The notes: generated by a model from the letters alone, not told the origin. DNA of 64,000 bases from Allobosea sp. BK604 (GCF_004341515.1 NZ_SLZF01000004.1:248001-312000); one strand, 5' to 3'. Numbered from the stretch's first letter, positions 9,974 through 19,563 are shown. Made by a program: numbers and translations.

Positions 9974-11960
9974 AGCATTGCGGCGCTACGGGCTCCTGAC
10001 CGGCGGGCTCGCGCTTGTCACGCTCTGCGCGGCGCTCGGCCTCCATGCCGTGCTGGGAGGGCTGGGACCGCGCGGGCTGTCGGTCCTGACCGCGCCGCAG
10101 CCGGCCGATGGGCTCAGGCGGATCATCGTGCTCCACGCGCTGCTGCCGCGGGTCGCGGTCGCATTGATCGCCGGCGCGGCGCTCGGGCTGGCGGGCGCGC
10201 TGCTCCAGCGGGTCCTGCGCAATCCGATCGCCGATGCCTCGACGCTTGGCATCTCGGCTGGCGCACAGCTCGCATTGGTCGCCGCCACCGCCTTCCTGCC
10301 GGAGCTCGGCGGTCTCGGCCGCGAGACGGTTGCCCTGGCCGGCGGCGCCGTGGCCGTGGCGGTCGTGCTCGGGCTCGGCTGGCGGCGCGGCTTCGAGGCG
10401 ACGACGCTGGCGCTGGCCGGCCTGCTGATCGGCCTTCTCTGCGCCTCGGCCGGGGCCGCGATCATCCTGTTCTCCGGCCAGTACCTGACCTCGATGTTCA
10501 TCTGGGGCGGCGGCTCGCTGGCTCAGCAGAGTTGGGAGCCGGCCAAGGCATTGGCGCTCAGGTTGTTCATCTGCGCCGGATTGGCCGCGCTGCTGCAGCG
10601 GCCGCTCGCTGTGCTGGCGCTCGGCGAGGCCGGGGCGCGCAATCTCGGCCTTTCGGTACGCGGCGCGCGCTTCTATGCCGTGTTCGTCGCCGTGGCGCTG
10701 GCAGGTTCCGTCGTCTCGCAGGTCGGCATCATCGGCTTCATCGGGCTCGCCGCGCCGAACATCGCCCGCATGCTCGGCGCGCGGCGACCGGGCGCACAAC
10801 TCCTCGCCTCACCGTTGATCGGGGCGCTCCTTCTGAGCCTCACCGACGGTCTCGTCCAGGCCACCAATGCCGCCAGCGGGCTCGGAACGCCGACGGGCGC
10901 TGTCGCCGCGCTGCTCGGTGGGCCGTTCCTGCTGTTTCTGCTGCCCCGGCTGCCGGCCTATACGATGCCGCCGCAGGATAGCGCTGCGTTCCTTGGCAGG
11001 GTCGCGCACAGGCCGTGGCGGCTCATCGCCGTGAGCGCGGCCATGCTGGCCGCGCTCGTCTTGCTCGCTCTCGTCCTGGGCCGCGATGCCGATGGGCTCG
11101 ATCTCGCGATGGGCGCGGCGTTCGGAGAAGTCCTGCCCTGGCGTTGGCCGCGTCTCATGGCGGCGATGGCGGCAGGCGCGATGCTGGCCGCGGCGGGCGC
11201 GATGATCCAACGCCTGACCGGCAATCCGCTTGCGAGCCCGGAAGTGCTGGGTATCAGCAGTGCGGCGGGGCTCGGACTGGCGCTGACGATCGTGCTGGTT
11301 CCCGGCGCAGACTGGTGGCTGCAGGGCCTCGCCAGTGCGGGCGGAGCGGCGCTTGGCTTGCTGATCCTGCTGGCGATCGCGCGCCAATTCGCGTTGACGG
11401 CGAGCCGCATGCTGCTCGGCGGCATCGCGCTCGCGGCTTTCTCCGGCTCGATCCTGACCGTGATGCTGGCGCGTGGCGGGTTGGAGTCCTTCGCCATCCT
11501 GGCCTGGCTTACGGGCTCGACGCAGCAGGTGACACCCGACTTCGCCGTGACCGCGGCCGTGACTGCGATCGCGCTGCTGCTGCCGCTGCCGCTGTTCGTG
11601 CGCTGGCTGCAGATCCTGCCCCTGGGAGACGCGACCTCGGCGGGCCTCGGCATCGCCATCATGTCGGTTAAGACGCGGATCGTGATCTGCGCGTCGCTGC
11701 TGACGGGAGCGGCGACATTGATCGTCGGACCGGTCAGCTTCGTCGGACTGATGGCGCCGCATCTGGCGCGGGCACTCGGCCTGCGCGGCGCGGCGACGCA
11801 CCTGGCCGGAGCCGTCCTCCTCGGTGCGCTGCTGCTGGCCATGGCGGATTGGCTCTCTCGCCTTGCCTTCTTCCCCTATCAGATGCCGGTCGGCCTGTTC
11901 GCCTCCCTGATCGGGGCGCCTTACCTCGTCTGGACGCTGGTGAAAGACCGGAACGGCTGA
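9966..11960 (+). CDS. fhuB: Fused double-length iron-siderophore ABC permease (FhuB-type)
   Basis: About 664 residues and two homologous FecCD-type halves. Half 1 (about 1-325) has LPRVAVALIAGAALGLAG, QRVLRNPIADASTLGIS and VGIIGFIGLAAPNIAR. Half 2 (about 345-660) has RWPRLMAAMAAGAMLAAAG, QRLTGNPLASPEVLGIS and VGPVSFVGLMAPHLAR. The fused arrangement and length match E. coli FhuB (660 residues), the hydroxamate-siderophore permease. Start chosen at TTG 9966, with GGTGGAG about nine bases upstream, overlapping the binding-protein gene by eight bases; GTG 9951 is an alternative. No ATPase gene accompanies it here. Confidence 0.88.
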   Translation: MAEALRRYGLLTGGLALVTLCAALGLHAVLGGLGPRGLSVLTAPQPADGLRRIIVLHALLPRVAVALIAGAALGLAGALLQRVLRNPIADASTLGISAGAQLALVAATAFLPELGGLGRETVALAGGAVAVAVVLGLGWRRGFEATTLALAGLLIGLLCASAGAAIILFSGQYLTSMFIWGGGSLAQQSWEPAKALALRLFICAGLAALLQRPLAVLALGEAGARNLGLSVRGARFYAVFVAVALAGSVVSQVGIIGFIGLAAPNIARMLGARRPGAQLLASPLIGALLLSLTDGLVQATNAASGLGTPTGAVAALLGGPFLLFLLPRLPAYTMPPQDSAAFLGRVAHRPWRLIAVSAAMLAALVLLALVLGRDADGLDLAMGAAFGEVLPWRWPRLMAAMAAGAMLAAAGAMIQRLTGNPLASPEVLGISSAAGLGLALTIVLVPGADWWLQGLASAGGAALGLLILLAIARQFALTASRMLLGGIALAAFSGSILTVMLARGGLESFAILAWLTGSTQQVTPDFAVTAAVTAIALLLPLPLFVRWLQILPLGDATSAGLGIAIMSVKTRIVICASLLTGAATLIVGPVSFVGLMAPHLARALGLRGAATHLAGAVLLGALLLAMADWLSRLAFFPYQMPVGLFASLIGAPYLVWTLVKDRNG

Positions 11961-12181
11961 GTCGCTCCCGCGAGAGCATTCGCCGAGCGTCCGCAATTCG
12001 CTGGATCTTCGCGCGGTCCCTGTCGCGCGTGCGGTCCCGAGTTCGGGCAACCAGGCTGCCGGCTAAAAACAGCCTCGTCATCGTTGCATTCGGTTAACGC
12101 TGACTGCGTGCCGGCGCGCGCAATTTGAAACCAGAGATGGAGCAGCACGTAACGATAAGATCGGAAGCAATGGAGGTTTCC

Positions 12182-13837
12182 ATGACTCTCCCCACTGCCA
12201 CCTCAAACCTGTTGCCCGGTCTTCGCTCGATTGAGACGTTGGCCGGGTCGGTGCCCGTCTTCTCTCAGCCCGGCGGTTCCAGCGCCGACGGCGCGACCTT
12301 GCAGCTATCCTCGATCCTGCCGCTCGGCCTCGGGGGGGCTGAGGCCGGCGCCGACGTCACCACGCCAGCGCCGGACGCCGGCGCGCCTGCCAACCCTGAG
12401 GTCGCTGGAGCTGGGGATGCTTCGGCCGTCCCGCTGACGGCAGCGGCCGAACAGGTCCCGCTTGCCGGCGCCGCAGGCTCGGTGCTGAGCCTTGCCGATA
12501 TCGCCGGGCCGCAGGCTGGCGTCGCCGAGACCCTTGCTCAGCCGGGTGACCTGATCACACAGCTCAGCAACAGCCTCGTCGATCTCGGCTATCCCAACGG
12601 CAAGTCGGCGATGCAAGCCGTGACGAGCCTGCCGGGCGAGGTGACGGGGCTCAACGACAGCTCGCGCAACGTGGCCGATATCCTCTACCATTCAGGCCTC
12701 CAATATGTCGGACCCTTCGTCAATGAGGTCGCCGGTACCGTCTCGAACGTGACGAGCCAGCCGCTGGCGACGACGGCGAACGATACGATCCTCGATTTCC
12801 ACCTGCTGATCGAGGGTGTCAGCCACGAGTTGGGCGTTGGCGTAAACACGGTCCACGCGGTCACCAACCTCGGCGAGACCATCGGCCTCGGCAAGATCGG
12901 CCAGGACAATCTCGTCACCGACATCGTCAATCTCCCGGGCAATCTGCTCAACAGTGACAGTCCGCTCGACCCTGTCGGCGAAATCGTCGGTCATGTCGGC
13001 GACATCCTGACCGGCGCGACGGATCTCGTCTCGGCCTTGCCGAAGGATCTGGGCTCCGGTAGCGGCCTTCTCGGATCGGACGGGCTGATCGGCGGCAGCG
13101 CACTCGATCTTGGGGGCCTCGGAGACCTGCTCAGCCAGGATTCGGGCGGCTTGCCCGGCGCCGTCGGCGGCCTCGTCGACAATGCCACCAATCTTCTCGA
13201 CGGGCTCGGCACCAATTCCGACGGCTCGCTCAACCTCGTCACCGACGTGCTGAACATGCCGGGCGAGTTGCTCTCCGGGCAGGGCACGCCGAGCCTGACC
13301 GATGCCGGCCTCCAGCTCGACACCACCGTGACGGCCGCGGGCGATCTCGTTCAGAACGTGCTCGGCGGCGCGTCCTCCGGCAATCTGCTCGACACGGTGG
13401 CGACGTCGCTCGATCAGTTCGGCAATGCCGCCGGGCCCGCGATCGGCATCCCGCTGACATTGACCGGCGTCGACGCGGTGACGGCCTCGCTCGGCCTGGG
13501 TGCCGGCAGCGGCGACCCGAATCCCGCCGGCGCGTTGGCCGCCGTGCAGCAGACGGTCAACGGCGTGGTCCAGGATGTGTCCAACGATGCCGCGCTGGCC
13601 GGGCTCGGCAACAGTGACGGCATTGCGGTTCCCGGGCTTGGCGGCCTGGGTCTCGATTCGCTGGTCGGCGGCCTGACGCAAGGCCTGCCGGTTGCCGGTG
13701 GCGAGCCCGCTGCTCCTGTGACGGCCGATGCCGCTCCGCTCGCCGACGGGTTACTCGGCACCGTAACCGGCCTCCTCGGCCTGGGCGAAGATCAGCATCA
13801 GCACCACGGCATGCTTGGCGGGCTCGGCCTCGCCTGA
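12182..13837 (+). CDS. Gly/Leu/Asp-rich repetitive protein, probable type I secretion substrate
   Basis: 551 residues. Start at ATG 12182, five bases after a GGAGG; earlier in-frame starts (12125, 12137, 12170) have no such site. No Sec signal and no transmembrane helix is visible. Composition is low-complexity, rich in Gly, Leu, Asp, Val, Ala and Thr, with almost no Cys. There are degenerate repeats, for example LVTDIVNLPGNLL near residue 243 and LVTDVLNMPGELL near 351, plus glycine-rich stretches such as LLGSDGLIGGSALDLGGLG. It ends DQHQHHGMLGGLGLA. Classic GGxGxDxxx RTX nonapeptides are absent. The next two genes are a type I exporter pair, so it is best read as their cargo, perhaps a surface or biofilm protein; the family was not recognised. 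Confidence 0.7.
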   Translation: MTLPTATSNLLPGLRSIETLAGSVPVFSQPGGSSADGATLQLSSILPLGLGGAEAGADVTTPAPDAGAPANPEVAGAGDASAVPLTAAAEQVPLAGAAGSVLSLADIAGPQAGVAETLAQPGDLITQLSNSLVDLGYPNGKSAMQAVTSLPGEVTGLNDSSRNVADILYHSGLQYVGPFVNEVAGTVSNVTSQPLATTANDTILDFHLLIEGVSHELGVGVNTVHAVTNLGETIGLGKIGQDNLVTDIVNLPGNLLNSDSPLDPVGEIVGHVGDILTGATDLVSALPKDLGSGSGLLGSDGLIGGSALDLGGLGDLLSQDSGGLPGAVGGLVDNATNLLDGLGTNSDGSLNLVTDVLNMPGELLSGQGTPSLTDAGLQLDTTVTAAGDLVQNVLGGASSGNLLDTVATSLDQFGNAAGPAIGIPLTLTGVDAVTASLGLGAGSGDPNPAGALAAVQQTVNGVVQDVSNDAALAGLGNSDGIAVPGLGGLGLDSLVGGLTQGLPVAGGEPAAPVTADAAPLADGLLGTVTGLLGLGEDQHQHHGMLGGLGLA

Positions 13838-13891
13838 GCGAGATGAGATCGGGAGCGGAGTCGTCCGGCTCCGCTTCCCGCTTTGCGGCGG

Positions 13892-15703
13892 ATGTCCATG
13901 CAACTCTCCCGACAAGACAGGCAGAGCACGTCGCCACTTCACGCCGCGGCGCGCGCGCTGGGGCGAGCGCTGGCAGGCGTCGCCCTGGCAAGCGGAGCCA
14001 TCAACCTGCTGATGCTGGTCGGGCCGCTCTTCATGCTGCAGGTCTACGACCGCGTCCTGTCGAGCCGCAGCGGCTCGACCCTGGTCGGACTCTGCATCCT
14101 CGCGCTGGCCATGTTCGTCTTCCAGGGCGTTGCCGACATGACACGGGCACGCATCCTGATCCGGCTCGGCCGCAGCTTCCATCAACGCCTCGAGCCGGAG
14201 GTATTCGGCATTCTCGTCACGGCGCGCGGGCAGGACGGCACGCAGGCCGTGCGCGATCTCGATACGCTGCGCTCCTTTCTCTCCGGCAGCGCGGTTGCGG
14301 CCCTGTTCGACCTGCCCTGGATGCCGCTCTACGCCGCTATCTGCTTCCTGTTTCACCCGATGCTCGGCCTCGCCGTCGTCGCGGGCGCGCTCCTCCTTTG
14401 TGCCGTCACGCTGGCGAGCGACAGGCTGACGCAGCGACCAATGGCGGAGCTCGCGCCGCTCGCCGCGGCACGGTCCGAACTGACCGAGGCGACGAGGCGC
14501 AACGGCCTGCTCATCAGCGCCCTCGGCATGCGCGGCCGCCTCGGTGCGGCCTGGCATGGGCGCAATGCCGCCTTCCTCGACCGCCACCAGCGCGCCGCCG
14601 ACATCGCCTCTGATCTGTCCGCGCTGTCGCGCATGCTTCGCCTCGTGCTGCAATCGGGCGTGCTGGCGCTGGGCGCCTGGCTGGTCATCAATGGCGAGGC
14701 GACCGGCGGCGTCATGCTGGCCGCGACCATCCTGACGATCCGGGCGCTCGCCCCGATCGACGCCGCCATCGCCAATTGGCGTGGCTTCGTCGCCGCGCGC
14801 CAGGCCTGGCGGCGGCTCGAGACCACGTTCGGCGAGCGCCCGGCCCAACCCGAACGCACGCTGCTCGCCCTGCCGCGGCAGGAACTGACGCTGGCCAATG
14901 TCGCGGTGACGGCACCGGGCGCCAATGCGCTGCTGGTGAGCGACGTCACTTTCAGGTTGCGAGCCGGCAATGCGCTGGCGATCATCGGTCCGAGCGGCTC
15001 AGGCAAATCCTCGCTCGGGCGGGCCCTGGTCGGCGCCTGGCCGGCGCTCCGCGGCGTCATCCGGCTCGACGGCGCCACGCTCGATCAATGGGACGCCGAT
15101 ACGCTTGGCCAGGCCGTCGGCTACCTGCCGCAGGATGTCGAGCTCTTCGACGGCAGCGTCGCGCAGAATATTGCGCGCTTCGCTCCCGATCCCGACCCCG
15201 AGGCGCTGCGGCGTGCCGCTGCAGCCGCCGATATCCACGAGCTCGTCCTGCGGCTTCCCAACGGATACGACACGCAGGTCGGCGATGGCGGCGTGCTGCT
15301 CTCAGGCGGCCAGCGCCAGCGCATCGGCCTGGCGCGCGCGCTCTATGGCGAGCCCTTCCTGATCGTGCTCGACGAGCCCAATGCGAGCCTGGACACGGCG
15401 GGCGAGCAGGCCCTGGCCCGCGCCGTGCTGGCGGCGAGGCAGCGCGGCGGCATCGTCGTGGTGATCGCGCATCGCGCCAGCATCCTGGCCGCGGTCGATC
15501 AGCTGATGGTGCTCAACGAAGGGCGCGTCCAGCATCTCGGCTCGCGCGACGAGGTGCTGGTGCGCTTGAGCGGAGCCGCTGCGCCACCGGCCCAGGCCGA
15601 GCGCAACGCGGCGGGCAAGACGCGCGCGAAGCCCGCGACGAACGGGGCCGGCAAGCACGCTCCAGCCAAGGCGAGGGGGAGCCGCGCCCATGCCGCCTCC
15701 TGA
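13892..15703 (+). CDS. Type I secretion system permease/ATPase (PrtD family)
   Basis: About 603 residues; ATG at 13892 (13898 also possible). An N-terminal transmembrane exporter domain (about 20-310) carries the family stretch NLLMLVGPLFMLQVYDRVLSSRS and DLPWMPLYAAICF. The nucleotide-binding domain (about 330-570) has Walker A GPSGSGKSS, the Q-loop GYLPQDVELFDGSVAQNI, signature [15 protein letters not shown] and Walker B FLIVLDEPNASLD. There is no peptidase domain, as in PrtD/AprD exporters. An Ala/Lys-rich C-terminal tail of about 35 residues is extra. It lies directly behind the putative cargo gene and overlaps the membrane-fusion gene by 14 bases, forming an inner-membrane export complex. 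The outer-membrane TolC partner is not in the window. Confidence 0.92.
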   Translation: MSMQLSRQDRQSTSPLHAAARALGRALAGVALASGAINLLMLVGPLFMLQVYDRVLSSRSGSTLVGLCILALAMFVFQGVADMTRARILIRLGRSFHQRLEPEVFGILVTARGQDGTQAVRDLDTLRSFLSGSAVAALFDLPWMPLYAAICFLFHPMLGLAVVAGALLLCAVTLASDRLTQRPMAELAPLAAARSELTEATRRNGLLISALGMRGRLGAAWHGRNAAFLDRHQRAADIASDLSALSRMLRLVLQSGVLALGAWLVINGEATGGVMLAATILTIRALAPIDAAIANWRGFVAARQAWRRLETTFGERPAQPERTLLALPRQELTLANVAVTAPGANALLVSDVTFRLRAGNALAIIGPSGSGKSSLGRALVGAWPALRGVIRLDGATLDQWDADTLGQAVGYLPQDVELFDGSVAQNIARFAPDPDPEALRRAAAAADIHELVLRLPNGYDTQVGDGGVLLSGGQRQRIGLARALYGEPFLIVLDEPNASLDTAGEQALARAVLAARQRGGIVVVIAHRASILAAVDQLMVLNEGRVQHLGSRDEVLVRLSGAAAPPAQAERNAAGKTRAKPATNGAGKHAPAKARGSRAHAAS

Positions 15704-16991
15704 CGATCCGGTCGACCGCTCGCTGCGCGTCCATCTGCGCGCGCTCGTGCTCACCATTATCGGCGCCGGCGGTGTCGCGCTCGCGCTTGGGGCGACGATC
15801 GACGTTGCCGGCGCAGTCATCGCGAGCAGCAATCTCGTGGTCGAATCCGAGCTGAAGAAGCTCCAGCATCCGACCGGCGGCGTTGTCTCCGAGTTGCTGG
15901 TCAGTGAGGGCGCGCATGTCAGGGCAGGGGACGTGCTGCTCCGGCTCGACCCGACGGTGACGCGGGCGACGCTCGCGGCCGTGACCAAGGACCTCTGGGA
16001 GCTCTCGGCCCGGCGCAGCCGGCTGGAGGCCGAGCGCGACGGCGCGGACGACGTCTCCTTTGCCGCGGATCTGCTGGCTGCAGCGAGCGATCCCCCCGTC
16101 GCGCGCGTGGTCAGTGGCGAACGCGCGCTGTTCCATTTGCGCAAGGATGCGCTCGCCGGCCAGAAGGCGCAGCTGCGCGAGCGCATCGAGCAACTGCACG
16201 ACGAGATCAAGGGGCTCGAAGGCCAGCTCGTCGCCAAGCGCTCGGAGAACAAGCTCGTCGGACAGGAACTCGGCGGCATCCGCGACCTCTGGCAGAAGCA
16301 GCTCATCCCGACGACGCGGATCAATGCGCTCGAACGCGAGGCGGCGCGCCTCCAGGGCGAGGGCGGCCGGCTAGAGGCGACGCTGGCGCAAACCAGGGGC
16401 CGCATCGCGGAGACCGAGCTGCAGATCATCCAGCTCGACCAGACCAGGCGCAGCGACGTCGCCAAGGAACTGGCCGACATCCGCGCCAAGACCTCGGAGC
16501 TGACCGAAAAGCGCGTGACGGCGCTCGACCAGAGCGAGCGCGTCGAGCTGCGTGCCCCGCAAACCGGCATCGTGCACCGACTCTCGGTTCATACGAAGGG
16601 CGGCGTCATCGCGGCCGGCGAGCAGATCCTGATGATCGTGCCGGAGGCCGACGGGCTGGCGGTGGAAGCCCGCATCCTGCCGCGCGACATCAATCAGCTC
16701 CGCCTCGGCCAGGAGGCCCTGCTGCGTTTCCCGACCCTCGGCCGCGAGGCCACGCCCGAGCTTCGCGGCACCGTGAGCCGGATCGGCGCCGACGCGATCA
16801 AGGACGACAGGGTCGAGCAGCCCTACTATGTCGTCCGCCTGCGCCTCGACGATCCGGCGGCACTGTCCGGCCTGAACCTCTTGCCGGGAACGCCCGTGGA
16901 AGCCTTCATCCGGACGGAAAGCCGTTCATTCCTGTCCTATCTGTTGAGGCCGATCATCGAACAGGCGCAGCACGCTTTCCGGGAACGTTGA
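15690..16991 (+). CDS. HlyD-family type I secretion periplasmic adaptor
   Basis: 433 residues. A single N-terminal membrane anchor (about 18-42; LRALVLTIIGAGGVALALGA) follows a short cytoplasmic tail. The biotinyl-lipoyl half-motif ELKKLQHPTGGVVSELLVSEGAHVRAGDVLLRLD comes next, then a long coiled coil (about 140-285, rich in LREKIEQL-like heptads). The C-terminal beta-barrel carries LRAPQTGIVHRL and ...LPGTPVEAFIRTESRSFLSYLLRPI, the usual ending of the PrtE/HlyD family. It bridges the inner-membrane ABC exporter to a TolC-type channel. The start overlaps the exporter gene by 14 bases. Confidence 0.93.
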   Translation: MPPPDDPVDRSLRVHLRALVLTIIGAGGVALALGATIDVAGAVIASSNLVVESELKKLQHPTGGVVSELLVSEGAHVRAGDVLLRLDPTVTRATLAAVTKDLWELSARRSRLEAERDGADDVSFAADLLAAASDPPVARVVSGERALFHLRKDALAGQKAQLRERIEQLHDEIKGLEGQLVAKRSENKLVGQELGGIRDLWQKQLIPTTRINALEREAARLQGEGGRLEATLAQTRGRIAETELQIIQLDQTRRSDVAKELADIRAKTSELTEKRVTALDQSERVELRAPQTGIVHRLSVHTKGGVIAAGEQILMIVPEADGLAVEARILPRDINQLRLGQEALLRFPTLGREATPELRGTVSRIGADAIKDDRVEQPYYVVRLRLDDPAALSGLNLLPGTPVEAFIRTESRSFLSYLLRPIIEQAQHAFRER

Positions 16992-17181
16992 TCGGAGCCG
17001 GGTGCGCCATGAGACCGCCGGCATGACGCTCTCGATATTTTCCGGTCAAGCTGTCCAGCCGGCTGGTGTGAACAGGCCTGCGATACGTGCTCGCAGCAAG
17101 CATAGAGAGCTAGAAACAACTTTCGCGGACAGGTCTATCCGGCCTATCGTCTTCGGCATTGCCAAAAGACGGAACGGGATC

Positions 17182-18021
17182 ATGCAAGCCTTTCTGATCG
17201 CCCTTCTCAGCATGGTGATATCGACGGCGAGCCTGGCGGCTGACACCCTTGCACGGGCCCGCGAGACAGGAACTGTGCGGCTCGGTTTCCGGCTCGACGC
17301 GCCCCCTTACTCCTACAAGGCGACCAACGGCGAACCATCCGGATATATCGTCGATCTCTGCCGCGAAGTCGTTGCCGGTATCAAGAAGGCGCAGGATCTT
17401 CCTTCGCTCAAGATCGATTATGTCGAGGTCTCGTCGGCAACGCGCTTGACGGCGTTGCGGGACGGCAAGATCGATATTCTCTGCGACCCGACGTCGATGA
17501 CCATGTCGCGTCGCGCCATGGTGGATTTTTCCTTGCCAACCTTCATCGACGGCGCCGGTGTTCTTCACCGGGCCAATGAAGTCTATCGGCTCGAGGATCT
17601 GCGCGGCAAGAAGATCGGCGTGCTCCAGGGCACGACGACCGAGGAAACCTTGAGGACGACCTTGGCCCAGCTCGGCATCCAGGCGCAGATCGTGCCGATG
17701 CAAGCTCATCCCGACGGTGTCCGGACCCTGGCTGAAGGAAAGATCGACGCCTATTTCGCCGATCGCGGGATCCTCAACTATCACCTGCTCAACAGCCGGA
17801 ACCCCACCGGCATGAAGCTGTCCGACCAGTATTTCACCTTCGAAACCTATGCGCTGGCCCTGCCGCGCGGCGACGACAAGCTGCGGCTGCTGGTCGATGC
17901 CACGCTGGCAGAGCTCTACCGCACCGATCGCGTGAAGACGATCTACGCCCGCAGCTTTGGAACCTTTCCGCCCGATCAGTTCATCCGGGCGCTCTTCGTG
18001 ATCAACGGCGTGCCGAAGTAA
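17182..18021 (+). CDS. ABC transporter substrate-binding protein, family 3 (amino-acid type)
   Basis: 279 residues from the ATG at 17182, which begins a clear Sec signal (MQAFLIALLSMVISTASLAA). The mature part is a type 2 periplasmic-binding fold: RLGFRLDAPPYSYKATNGEPSGYIVDLCREV, ILCDPTSMT, LRGKKIGVLQGTTTEETLR, IDAYFADRGILNYHL. This family binds polar amino acids or small organic acids, or serves as a sensory receptor. No permease or ATPase of the matching type is adjacent, so it is an orphan receptor here. Ligand unknown. Confidence 0.85.
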   Translation: MQAFLIALLSMVISTASLAADTLARARETGTVRLGFRLDAPPYSYKATNGEPSGYIVDLCREVVAGIKKAQDLPSLKIDYVEVSSATRLTALRDGKIDILCDPTSMTMSRRAMVDFSLPTFIDGAGVLHRANEVYRLEDLRGKKIGVLQGTTTEETLRTTLAQLGIQAQIVPMQAHPDGVRTLAEGKIDAYFADRGILNYHLLNSRNPTGMKLSDQYFTFETYALALPRGDDKLRLLVDATLAELYRTDRVKTIYARSFGTFPPDQFIRALFVINGVPK

Positions 18022-18259
18022 CACGGCGGCTGCTCGGCTCGGGGCGGCCAGGTCGAGCGTGCCGATCACCCGCGCTCAGGGCGGGGGTACAGCCGTGGGA
18101 CCAGTTCTCGTGATTGTCGAAACAGACCCTCGGCAATGTCTACGACCTTGGCAGTAGGTCGGCCTGTGATAGCTTGGATATAGAGCGGAATAAAAAATCC
18201 GCCGTCGGCTCCGCCGTTGAGATCCTCGGCGCGGCCGTCCACGCAGGGAGGGGAATTCG

Positions 18260-19510
18260 ATGCGGAAGGCATATCTGGCCGCCGTTGCGGCCTGCGCTTT
18301 GATTGCGGCCGGCGGGACCGGCCAAGCCCAGGAAAAACTCAAGATCGGCGTGATGGCGACGCTTTCGGGCGCGCTGACCTCGGGTGGCGAGGACGGCGTC
18401 CGCGGTGTCCAGATTGCGGCCAAGCAGGCGAATAACAAGATCGCCGGCAAGGACATCGAGATCATCACCGTCGCGACCGATGCCAGCCCGGACTCGGCGC
18501 TGCGGGCGGCACGCAAGCTCGTCGAGCAGGACAAGGTCCAGCTGATCATCGGCCCGCTCTCCGGGTCCGAGGGCATCGCCATGCGCGATTACAGCAAGAC
18601 GGTGCCGAACCTGGTGATGATCAACGGTTCGTCCGGCGCGCTCGAGACCACCTATGTCAATCCCTCGCCGAACTTCTTCCGCTTCAACAGCGACGGCGCG
18701 CAATGGATGGCGGGACTCGGCGAGTACGTTTTCAAGGACAAGGGCTACAAGAAGATCGCGGTGATCGGCGAGGATTATTCCTTTCCCTATACGCAGGTCT
18801 TCGGCTTCGCGCTCGGCTATTGCAAGGCCGGCGGCAATATCGTCCAGCGCCAGTGGGTGCCGCTCGGCACCAAGGATTTCGGCTCGGTCATCGCCAATAT
18901 TCCCGATGATGTCGATGCGATCTTCCTCGGGCTCGGCGGCGGCGACGCGGTCAACTTCCTGAACCAGTACGGCCAGACCGGCGGCAAGGCGAAGTTCATC
19001 GGCGGCTCGATCATGGCCGACCAGACGGTGCTGTCCTCGCGCGGCACGGCCAAGCGCCTGCTCGTCGGCACGCCGACCTCCAGCGGTGTCGCGGACGAAT
19101 GGGACGATCCGAAATGGAAGGCCTGGGTGAAGGCCTATCAGGATGCCTTCCCGGCCGATAAGCGCTTCGCCAGCCCGTCGCTCTTTGCGACCAACTACTA
19201 CAACGCCTTCAATGCGCTGGCCGCGGCGATGGCGAAGGTCAACGGCGATCTCTCGGATGGCGGCGCCAAGCTGCGGGCCGAGCTCGCCAAGACCGAGCTC
19301 GACGCGCCCAATGGCAAGGTCAAGCTCGACGACAACCGCCACGCGGTCGCGACCACCTTCATCACCGAGGTCGCCGAGCTGCCGAATGGTGAGCTGACCA
19401 ACAAGTTCATCAAGACGGTTCCGGACGTGCCGCAGACGCTCGGCCTGTCGGCGGAAGCCTTCAAGGCCGTGGGGCTGCCCTCGCGGACCAATCCGGAATG
19501 CAAGCCATAG
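18260..19510 (+). CDS. Branched-chain amino-acid-type ABC transporter substrate-binding protein (LivK-like)
   Basis: 416 residues; ATG at 18260 behind CAGGGAGGGGAATTCG, a strong ribosome site. The signal peptide is MRKAYLAAVAACALIAAGGTGQAQ. The type 1 periplasmic-binding fold carries LKIGVMATLSGALTSGGEDGVRGVQIAAKQANN and VQLIIGPLSGSEGIAM. It is followed by a terminator-like hairpin and then, after an AraC gene, by LivHMGF-type genes, so it is the likely binding protein for that transporter though transcribed separately. Homologues of this type often bind aromatic or organic acids instead of amino acids. Confidence 0.9.
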   Translation: MRKAYLAAVAACALIAAGGTGQAQEKLKIGVMATLSGALTSGGEDGVRGVQIAAKQANNKIAGKDIEIITVATDASPDSALRAARKLVEQDKVQLIIGPLSGSEGIAMRDYSKTVPNLVMINGSSGALETTYVNPSPNFFRFNSDGAQWMAGLGEYVFKDKGYKKIAVIGEDYSFPYTQVFGFALGYCKAGGNIVQRQWVPLGTKDFGSVIANIPDDVDAIFLGLGGGDAVNFLNQYGQTGGKAKFIGGSIMADQTVLSSRGTAKRLLVGTPTSSGVADEWDDPKWKAWVKAYQDAFPADKRFASPSLFATNYYNAFNALAAAMAKVNGDLSDGGAKLRAELAKTELDAPNGKVKLDDNRHAVATTFITEVAELPNGELTNKFIKTVPDVPQTLGLSAEAFKAVGLPSRTNPECKP

Positions 19511-19536
19511 GGCGCTCGAGCGCCTGACTTTTCGGA

Positions 19537-19563
19537 GGGGGCGCGGCCTCGTATGGCGCCCCC
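19537..19563 (+). terminator. Hairpin after the LivK-like gene
   Basis: GGGGGCGC at 19537-19544 pairs perfectly with GCGCCCCC at 19556-19563, with an 11-base loop, 27 bases after the stop codon. There is no clear T-run, so it may attenuate or stabilise the 3' end instead of terminating strongly. Confidence 0.5.

Noticed and set aside
12809..13681. Long minus-strand frames opposite the type I secretion cargo
   Set aside because: No recognisable domain. The plus-strand gene has a near-ideal ribosome site and exporter context.
18185..18202. Inverted repeat GCGGA/TCCGC around an A-run
   Set aside because: A five-base stem is too short to call a terminator or operator.
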